DNA of 11,342 bases from CAJJDF01 sp965657945 (GTDB lineage: Bacteria; Bacteroidota; Bacteroidia; Flavobacteriales_D; CAJJDF01). A model generated the notes under the pieces. That model was not told the origin of the DNA, made no database searches, and worked only from the letters and a program-made list of their open reading frames with translations. Numbering within the stretch: position 1 is the stretch's first letter; every line of letters starts with the position of its first letter. Of the stretch, positions 6,003-11,342 are shown piece after piece. Position numbers and translations under genes: made by a program. The stretch lies in the NCBI GenBank assembly GCA_965657945.1, contig CBFHPW010000039.1:1-11342 (forward strand), written 5' to 3'.

Positions 6003-7412
6003 TTAGTTAAACGCTGGCCCAATAAAGGTTACGTTTGTTTTGTCAATTAATTTTCCTTCGGAATATACTCCGATTTTAAAGTAGGTTTTTAGCCCTTCTA
6101 TTTTATCTCCATCCATAATAAGTAAAAAAGAAGATGTGTACATATCCTGTCTTGGAAGGGTTCGAGAATCTGAGATGATTTTTATTTCACCATTGCCTTC
6201 CAGTAATTTGAATTCTAGAGGAAGATCCTTGTTTGTTTTATTGATGATGTTCATCGAGTAAATGTTACCATATTTTCCCCCTTCCATTTCATGGAATAAT
6301 TGGCTTCCAGAAGTTCTTTTTACTGTAAGCTGAAAGTCAGATCGAGAGACAATGAGTGTTACTAATAGACCAAGTAATAAAATCAGAACGACAGAATAAG
6401 CTTTTGCTTTTTTGCTAAATTGAAAGGCAATCCCAGTTTTAATACTTTCATCTGATGCATATCTAATGAGGCCTTTTGGTTTGTCAATGCTTTCCATGAT
6501 ATGGTCACATTCGTCAATACAAGCGGTGCAATTTACACATTCGAGTTGCGTTCCATTTCGTATGTCAATTCCTGTAGGACATACATTCACACATTGATTG
6601 CAATCAATACAATCTCCTTTCCCTTCGGCCTCTCTGTCTTCCTTTTTCCGAAATTTAGACCTATTTTCTCCTCGCACGTAGTCATACGTGATTACCATAG
6701 AGTTTTGGTCAAGGAGAACGCTTTGCAGTCTTCCGTAAGGGCAAATTGTAGTACACACTTGCTCTCTCATAAATGCAAATACACCATAAAACAAGAAACT
6801 AAAGACCAAGATTGCGATAAGGCCTCCCATGTGATTCAGTGGGTTGTCAGTTATGATTTTAAATACTTCTTTGTACCCAATGATGTAGGAAAGAAAGATG
6901 TTTGCGACAAAGAATGCGATAAAAAAGAAAATGACATGCTTCGAGACTTTTTTGATGATTTTATCTCTGTTCCAAGGCTGCCTCTCTAATCTTTTTTGAT
7001 GCGTCCAATCTCCTTCAATCCAGTATTCAATTCTTCGGAATACAAATTCCATAAAGATCGTTTGAGGGCAAATCCATCCGCAAAATAGTCTTCCGAAAAC
7101 TAAAGTAAAAAGTACTACGAATACAAGGCCTGTAAGCATTGCAATTGCAAATATGTAGAAGTCTTGTGGCCAAAATATTTTGCCAAATATAATGAACTTT
7201 CTTTCCAATAAATTGAACATGAGCAATGGTTCACCATCGATAGAAATAAAAGGGGATGAAAATAGAAACAACAAAAGTGAATAACTAACAACTTGTCTTT
7301 TGTTGAACCATTTTCCGAATGGTTTTTTAGCAAAAACCCATATTCGTTTCCCCTTTTCATCTACTGTAGAGATTTTATCTCTAAAGTTTTCTGTTGGCTT
7401 CGTCTGACCCAT
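6003..7412 (-). CDS. ccoG: CcoG/FixG/RdxA polyferredoxin-like cbb3 maturation protein
   Basis: 469 residues, normal family length. Membrane segments lie at ~41-57, 87-107, 158-179, 195-214 and 338-356. Membrane cysteine motifs are 'CGWICPQT' (111-118) and 'CTTICPYGRLQ' (220-230). Two ferredoxin-type 4Fe-4S motifs follow: C268-xx-C271-xx-C274-xxx-C278-P and C292-xx-C295-xx-C298-xxx-C302. The C-terminal ~100 residues form an Ig-like periplasmic domain after the last membrane segment (FixG C-terminal domain). The family is implicated in reducing Cu(II) to Cu(I) for insertion of CuB into the catalytic subunit. All the cysteines are present, so the protein should be functional. It starts 23 bases after the ccoP stop and ends 13 bases before fixH, inside the cbb3 operon. 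Confidence 0.95.
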   Translation of the reverse strand: MGQTKPTENFRDKISTVDEKGKRIWVFAKKPFGKWFNKRQVVSYSLLLFLFSSPFISIDGEPLLMFNLLERKFIIFGKIFWPQDFYIFAIAMLTGLVFVVLFTLVFGRLFCGWICPQTIFMEFVFRRIEYWIEGDWTHQKRLERQPWNRDKIIKKVSKHVIFFFIAFFVANIFLSYIIGYKEVFKIITDNPLNHMGGLIAILVFSFLFYGVFAFMREQVCTTICPYGRLQSVLLDQNSMVITYDYVRGENRSKFRKKEDREAEGKGDCIDCNQCVNVCPTGIDIRNGTQLECVNCTACIDECDHIMESIDKPKGLIRYASDESIKTGIAFQFSKKAKAYSVVLILLLGLLVTLIVSRSDFQLTVKRTSGSQLFHEMEGGKYGNIYSMNIINKTNKDLPLEFKLLEGNGEIKIISDSRTLPRQDMYTSSFLLIMDGDKIEGLKTYFKIGVYSEGKLIDKTNVTFIGPAFN

Positions 7413-7435
7413 TTTATCTCGTGATTTGTGTACTT

Positions 7436-8620
7436 TTAATTCTGTGCAACCTCTGCCATTTCCTTCGTTGAGTGGGCAGTAGAATCTGAAGGTGCCAAAT
7501 CGCTCTTTCCTTCCTCAAAAATCTCTCCTTGTGGAGCTTTTCCTAATCCTACAGCAGTACCTGCGATGCTTTTGATGAATGATGACACTTGTTGCATCTC
7601 TATTGGGTTCAATTCGTCCTTCCAAGCTTGCATTCCTTTTTCAGCCTTTCCGTACTTTACGATTTTGAAAACAGAAGCTATATCACCTCCATGTAACCAA
7701 TAGTTATCCGTTAAGTTGGGTCCAATCACTCCTTCTCCTTGTTTACCGTGACAAGCCACGCATTTCTTTTCAAAAATACCTTTTCCCTTCGATAGGTCGC
7801 TCGCCTCGGTCAAGAGTACAACATTGGTCTCGTCCACATTTAATTTTTGAGAAGCCAAGTACTCTGCTACCTCTTTTTCGCCTTCTGCCATGGCAAGTTC
7901 ATATTCTTCTTGCTGAAGTGGGGCAGCTTCAATTACGTGGTAATTAATGATATAAATAAAGGCAAATACGATAGAAACATAAAAACTGTAGAGCCACCAT
8001 GGTGGCAAATTGTTGTCCAGCTCCATGATTCCATCATATTCGTGATCCATCAAGATTTCGTGTTCCTTGTCTAGCGGAACTGCATCAGTCAGGATTTTGT
8101 TAATCTTACTTGGTTCAGCACGGACAACCCCATCTTTAATGACGATTTTTTTAGGTTTTACTGATCGTAAAATTTGAAAGAATAAATTTCTAATGTAGAA
8201 TACCACCCCAAGAAGTATAATGTTTACAATTACCATCATCCAAACCCATGAGAGAGGGAGGTCAGTGCTTTCCAAAGTCTGAGCTACAGCATCTTGAGAA
8301 AAAGAAGCGAAAGGAAGACCTAAAATAAAAGCAATAAGTGCTGCACCACCGGAGCCAGAATTCTTTCTTTTTTTATCCTCTTGTTCGTATACTTTTTCTT
8401 TATAGAATTCACTTTTCATTAGATCTTTTACTGAACTAGTCAGGAAGAATATCCCCACAAGTAGTAATCCAGCCAAGATTGCTAAGATATAGAATACTGT
8501 TTCGTTGGATAATCCTCCAGACTGATTGGTATCTGTACTTGCAGCAAAACTAGAAATGGAGAACAAGCTTGAAACTGCGAATAATCCCAATCCTTTTGTG
8601 TAGTTTTTCATTTTTTTCAT
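7436..8620 (-). CDS. ccoP: cbb3 oxidase subunit CcoP, mono-heme form with an extended N-terminus
   Basis: 394 residues. The C-terminal half is a cytochrome c domain with a single heme site, C287-VA-C290-H291, and Met330 as probable axial ligand ('EKGMQAW'). Proteobacterial CcoP has two heme sites; the one-heme form is usual in Bacteroidota. The CcoP signature 'DHEYDGIMELDNNLPPWW' (192-209) leads into the membrane anchor (210-228). The N-terminus is unusually complex: a signal-like stretch at ~10-27, a membrane segment 41-61, a charged loop ('KVYEQEDKKRKN'), another segment at ~92-108 that itself resembles a signal peptide ('LPFASFSQDAVAQ'), and a membrane segment 123-146. The tail after ~360 is low-complexity and acidic. 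CcoP passes electrons from soluble or membrane donors to CcoO. It starts 24 bases after the ccoQ stop. A second ATG lies three codons in (8611), so the exact start is uncertain by three residues. Confidence 0.94.
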   Translation of the reverse strand: MKKMKNYTKGLGLFAVSSLFSISSFAASTDTNQSGGLSNETVFYILAILAGLLLVGIFFLTSSVKDLMKSEFYKEKVYEQEDKKRKNSGSGGAALIAFILGLPFASFSQDAVAQTLESTDLPLSWVWMMVIVNIILLGVVFYIRNLFFQILRSVKPKKIVIKDGVVRAEPSKINKILTDAVPLDKEHEILMDHEYDGIMELDNNLPPWWLYSFYVSIVFAFIYIINYHVIEAAPLQQEEYELAMAEGEKEVAEYLASQKLNVDETNVVLLTEASDLSKGKGIFEKKCVACHGKQGEGVIGPNLTDNYWLHGGDIASVFKIVKYGKAEKGMQAWKDELNPIEMQQVSSFIKSIAGTAVGLGKAPQGEIFEEGKSDLAPSDSTAHSTKEMAEVAQN

Positions 8621-8644
8621 GGTTTAATTATTTATAAAACTCAC

Positions 8645-8809
8645 CTAGTCAAAAGGTGTGTTTTCCAATTTTGTAATTTCTGATTTTCTGAGGCTCACAA
8701 CCTTCCAAACGACCACTGCAAAAAAGACAGTAAACAGAATGAGAGAGAAGATGGGATATATTTCAATCCCTTCTATCGTTGCCATATGATTTTTGATATA
8801 TTTTAACAT
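8645..8809 (-). CDS. ccoQ: CcoQ-like small membrane subunit of cbb3 oxidase
   Basis: 54 residues, translated by hand from the ATG at 8809. One membrane helix covers ~18-38 ('YPIFSLILFTVFFAVVVW'), preceded by a short polar N-terminus ('MLKYIKNHMATIEGIEI') and followed by a charged tail ending 'NTPFD'. Size, topology and position between CcoNO and CcoP fit CcoQ/FixQ, a small subunit that stabilises the association of CcoP with the core complex. The start overlaps the ccoNO stop by one base (TAATG on the minus strand), consistent with translational coupling. A second ATG at codon 9 is possible, but the first gives the better operon junction. Such proteins have few conserved residues, so the call depends strongly on context. 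Confidence 0.88.
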   Translation of the reverse strand: MLKYIKNHMATIEGIEIYPIFSLILFTVFFAVVVWKVVSLRKSEITKLENTPFD

Positions 8810-10947
8810 TAGTCTCTTTCTATTACTTTGATATCTGTTCCTAGTCTTTGTAAGTATGCGATAATTGCAACTACTTCTTTCTTACTTAAATTATTCACCG
8901 CTGCTTCTTTCTTTTCACCTTCTAGTTTAAATAAGTCCGTTATGATGTTGTTTGCAATTCCTTTAGCTTGTTCCATGGCCATTCCCTCGGCCTTTTCTTC
9001 CAGTCCATCTTCGTAAGGCACTCCAATACTTCTCAATGCACCAATTTTTCTTTTTAGCAAACTCATGTCTAAGTCTTCTTCAATCAAGAAATCATAAGCT
9101 GGCATAATAGATTTTTCCTCTAGTTGTGTTGGATTCAAGAAGTGTGTGTAGTGCCAAGAGTCACCTCTTTTTCCACCTTCTCTGTGCAAATCTGGCCCCG
9201 TTCTTTTACTTCCCCATAAATGTGGGTGGTCATAGACAAATTCACCTGCTTTAGAGTACTCACCGTATCTCTTGGTTTCAAATCTTAGCGGCCTTACCAT
9301 TTGAGAGTGACAATTGTTACAACCTTCTCTGATGTAGATGTCTCTCCCTTCTAGCTCTAAAGGAGTATAGGGTTTAACAGCAGCAATTGTAGGCACATTA
9401 GATTCGATAATCATGGTAGGAATAATCTCCACAACTCCTCCAATTAAGATGACAATCAAACTGAAGATTAACATTCTCACTGGTTTTCTTTCAATGACTC
9501 TGTGCCATCCTTCGTTGCTTTCCGCATGAACAGGAGCTAGAGCAGGAGCTTCAGTTTCTTCATTTTTGATAAGACTACCGATTTTTGAAGTTTTATATAA
9601 GTTATATATTCCTATGATTGCCCCGGTCAAGTATATCAATCCTCCAAAAGAACGAAGCATGTACATAGGTCTTAACTGTGCCACAGTATCAATAAATTCG
9701 TATTCCAAGTTTCCATCTGGTTTAAAATCTTGCCACATCAATCCTTGAACAAATCCTGCCCAGTACATTGGAATTGTCCAGAATAGAATTCCTAAAGTTG
9801 CTAACCAAAAGTGTGTGTTGGCAAGTTTTATTGAGAATAGTTTTGTGTTGAAAATTCTTGGGAATATGAAATAGAACATACCAAAAGTCATCATTCCGTT
9901 CCACCCCAATCCACCCACGTGAACGTGAGCCACTGTCCAATCTGTAAAGTGAGAAATCATGTTGACATTTTTCAATGACAGCATAGGTCCTTCAAATGTT
10001 GACATTCCGTAGGCTGTAATAGCAACTACCATGAATTTTAGAACTGGATTCTCTCTTACCTTGTCCCAAGCTCCTCTGAGTGTTAAAAGTCCGTTTAGCA
10101 TTCCTCCCCAGGAAGGCATTATCAACATAATGGAGAATACAACTCCCAGAGATTGAGCCCAATCGGGTAATGAAGAATATAATAAATGGTGAGGTCCTGC
10201 CCATATGTACAAGAAAATCAATGTCCAAAAGTGAATGATAGATAATCGGTAAGAATAAACCGGTCTGTTAGCGGCCTTAGGAACGTAGTAATACATAAGA
10301 CCCAAAAACGGTGTTGTTAAGAAAAATGCAACCGCATTGTGACCATACCACCATTGAACAAGAGCATCTTGTACTCCTGCGTACCAAGAATAACTTTTTG
10401 TAAAACTAATTGGAATTTCAATGGAATTGAAAATATGAAGAACGGCTACTGTAACAAATGTTGCGATATAAAACCAAATAGCTACATACAAATGTTGAAC
10501 TCGTCTTTTGAGAATAGTGGCAAACATGTTCCAGCCGAAAATCACCCAAACAACAGCAATTAATATATCAATCCACCATTCTAGTTCGGCATATTCTTTA
10601 CTCGAACTCATTCCTAACGGCAGGGTAATAGCAGCACAAACAATGATGAATTGCCATCCCCAAAAATGGATGTTACTCAATAAATCACTTGCCATTCTTG
10701 CCTTTAAGAGACGCTGAAGTGAGTAATAAATTCCAGCAAACATAGCATTTCCTACAAAGGCAAAAATAATTGCATTCGTGTGCAGAGGTCTCATTCTACC
10801 AAAGTTCACCCATTTTGCAATGTTCAATTGAGGGAAGGCAAGTTGCAGGGCGATCCATAACCCAACAGTCATCCCGACAACGCCAAACAGAAGAGTAGCG
10901 TAGCTAAACTTTCTTACAATTCCATTGTCATAACTAAATTTTTCCAT
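8809..10947 (-). CDS. ccoNO: Fused CcoN-CcoO: catalytic and mono-heme c subunits of cbb3 oxidase
   Basis: 712 residues joining two subunits that are separate genes in Proteobacteria. Residues ~1-455 are CcoN, the heme-copper catalytic subunit with about 12 helices. Expected ligands are present: His57 and His343 for low-spin heme b, His341 for heme b3, and His203, His253 and His254 for CuB. Tyr247 matches the cross-linked active-site tyrosine and Glu319 the conserved glutamate near it. A polar linker (~452-489) leads to CcoO: a membrane anchor at ~491-513, then a cytochrome c domain with C543-NN-C546-H547 ('HSQMVRP' follows) and Met615 ('SIMPAY') as axial ligand. The enzyme reduces O2 to water with high affinity at the cytoplasmic membrane and conserves energy by proton translocation. 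The fusion is a known Bacteroidota trait. The gene starts 3 bases after the ccoS stop. Confidence 0.97.
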   Translation of the reverse strand: MEKFSYDNGIVRKFSYATLLFGVVGMTVGLWIALQLAFPQLNIAKWVNFGRMRPLHTNAIIFAFVGNAMFAGIYYSLQRLLKARMASDLLSNIHFWGWQFIIVCAAITLPLGMSSSKEYAELEWWIDILIAVVWVIFGWNMFATILKRRVQHLYVAIWFYIATFVTVAVLHIFNSIEIPISFTKSYSWYAGVQDALVQWWYGHNAVAFFLTTPFLGLMYYYVPKAANRPVYSYRLSIIHFWTLIFLYIWAGPHHLLYSSLPDWAQSLGVVFSIMLIMPSWGGMLNGLLTLRGAWDKVRENPVLKFMVVAITAYGMSTFEGPMLSLKNVNMISHFTDWTVAHVHVGGLGWNGMMTFGMFYFIFPRIFNTKLFSIKLANTHFWLATLGILFWTIPMYWAGFVQGLMWQDFKPDGNLEYEFIDTVAQLRPMYMLRSFGGLIYLTGAIIGIYNLYKTSKIGSLIKNEETEAPALAPVHAESNEGWHRVIERKPVRMLIFSLIVILIGGVVEIIPTMIIESNVPTIAAVKPYTPLELEGRDIYIREGCNNCHSQMVRPLRFETKRYGEYSKAGEFVYDHPHLWGSKRTGPDLHREGGKRGDSWHYTHFLNPTQLEEKSIMPAYDFLIEEDLDMSLLKRKIGALRSIGVPYEDGLEEKAEGMAMEQAKGIANNIITDLFKLEGEKKEAAVNNLSKKEVVAIIAYLQRLGTDIKVIERD

Positions 10948-10950
10948 AGT

Positions 10951-11112
10951 TTATTTGTTTGTTTCTTTTGGTTTTGAATCTTCAAACAACATCCTAACCG
11001 AAGGAGTGTAGTCGTCTTCGTATTGCCCAGATTTCACAGACCAAATGAATAGTGCTAGAAAGACTATTGCTAGAGATATGCTGATTCCGATTAATACAAA
11101 GAGAATATTCAT
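10951..11112 (-). CDS. ccoS: CcoS cbb3 oxidase maturation protein
   Basis: 53 residues, translated by hand from the ATG at 11112 to TAA at 10953-10951. A single N-terminal helix (~3-24, 'ILFVLIGISISLAIVFLALF') is followed by the family motif 'WSVKSGQYEDDYTPSVRML' (24-42); known CcoS proteins carry a similar 'xSGQaxDxxxPxxRiL' pattern just after the helix. CcoS is required for cofactor insertion into cbb3 oxidase and is usually encoded next to the copper ATPase CcoI, as here. It ends three bases before ccoNO starts, so the two are almost certainly cotranscribed. Confidence 0.92.
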   Translation of the reverse strand: MNILFVLIGISISLAIVFLALFIWSVKSGQYEDDYTPSVRMLFEDSKPKETNK

Positions 11113-11157
11113 ACCACAAAGTAAAGGGTATGAGGAGATTAGTGAAATGAGCTAGGG

Positions 11158-11194
11158 ACCAAAAAAGTATGACATTAATCAGTATTTTTTTGGT
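11158..11194. repeat. Inverted repeat in the ccoI-ccoS gap
   Basis: The 97-base gap between ccoI and ccoS (11113-11212, the longest inside this operon) contains ACCAAAAAAGTA (11158-11169) facing TATTTTTTTGGT (11183-11194); 11 of 12 positions pair across a 13-base loop. The T-runs sit inside the stem rather than after it, so it is not a normal terminator. The loop region on the minus strand reads CTGAT-TAAT-GTCAT, a partial (7 of 10) match to the FNR/CRP-family layout TTGATnnnnATCAA. It could be a regulatory site, a processing hairpin, or chance. Confidence 0.35.
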
Positions 11195-11212
11195 TACCTT
11201 TTTCCACCATTA

Positions 11213-11342
11213 TTATAGTGATGAATTATTTGAAAGGATCCCTGCATAACGAAATTGAATCAGAAAAACAGATAGAGCTACAACTGATATAGAACTTATA
11301 GGCATAAGGATTGCGGCAACTAATGGAGTGAGGTTTCCTGTA
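11213..11342 (-). CDS. ccoI: CcoI/FixI copper-transporting P-type ATPase, last 42 residues (runs off right edge)
   Basis: Only the 3' end is inside the window, translated in the frame ending at TAA (11215-11213). The visible tail contains 'LTPLVAAILMPISSISVV', the conserved final helix region of CcoI/FixI-type heavy-metal P1B ATPases, and then ends '...NNSSL'. CcoI exports copper across the cytoplasmic membrane for assembly of the CuB centre. The ATPase core and metal-binding domain lie beyond the edge, so the identification rests on this C-terminal motif and on its place directly before ccoS, its usual partner. Confidence 0.85.
   Translation of the reverse strand, partial: TGNLTPLVAAILMPISSISVVALSVFLIQFRYAGILSNNSSL

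Noticed and set aside
5990..6022. TTG start at 6022 for fixH
   Set aside because: It would lie inside ccoG and add 11 non-conserved residues; the ATG at 5989 gives the expected membrane-anchor N-terminus.
6501..6989. Open frame of 162 codons on the plus strand opposite ccoG
   Set aside because: It lies entirely within ccoG, opposite the region encoding its iron-sulfur and membrane motifs, and its peptide shows no recognisable domain. It is a shadow of a well-supported gene.
9992..10228. Minus-strand 78-codon open frame inside ccoNO
   Set aside because: It is an alternative frame of the catalytic subunit, whose ligand residues all lie in the main frame; there is no independent support.

Overview
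The window looks like Bacteroidota DNA, most likely Flavobacteriales or a close relative. The reasons are AT-rich sequence, no Shine-Dalgarno-like motifs before the starts, a PorP/SprF-OmpA gene pair typical of type IX secretion lineages, 'FSQ/SAQ'-ending signal peptides, and a cbb3 oxidase operon with a fused ccoN-ccoO gene, a one-heme CcoP and a TauE/SafE-type gene at its end. No tRNA, rRNA, CRISPR array, transposase or phage gene was seen.

Left block (1-3469, minus strand): an envelope/secretion operon read right to left. A PorP/SprF-family outer-membrane protein is followed after 11 bases by a PorE-like OmpA protein (predicted TPR, PD40 propeller, small beta domain, OmpA peptidoglycan-binding domain). 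After 4 more bases comes an exported surface or structural protein that runs off the left edge. The first two resemble the membrane components that serve surface proteins exported by type IX secretion; the third may be a client, but its C-terminus is outside the window.

Middle (3470-4829): a 572-base AT-rich gap with no credible gene. It holds a candidate -7 promoter box for the PorP operon, a strong intrinsic-terminator-like hairpin pointing right with no gene before it, and a perfect 10-bp inverted repeat enclosing smaller palindromes. Next, on the plus strand, is a NarL/FixJ-type regulator whose receiver domain has Ser where the phosphoacceptor Asp should be, and which also lacks the second acidic-pocket residue. 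It converges on the oxidase operon; a candidate terminator for that operon lies in the gap between them.

Right block (4830-11342, minus strand): a compact cbb3 cytochrome c oxidase operon, in transcription order ccoI (only its 3' end), ccoS, ccoNO fusion, ccoQ, ccoP, ccoG, ccoH/fixH and a TauE/SafE (DsbD_2-like) membrane protein. CcoNO, CcoQ and CcoP form the high-affinity terminal oxidase. CcoI (copper P-type ATPase), CcoS, CcoG and CcoH are its maturation and copper-insertion factors, and the last gene probably contributes to copper or thiol handling. Several junctions overlap or nearly touch (TAATG, ATGA), which suggests translational coupling. The operon order is conventional. The least conventional items are the Asp-less regulator, the structured gap before it, and the extended N-terminus of CcoP.
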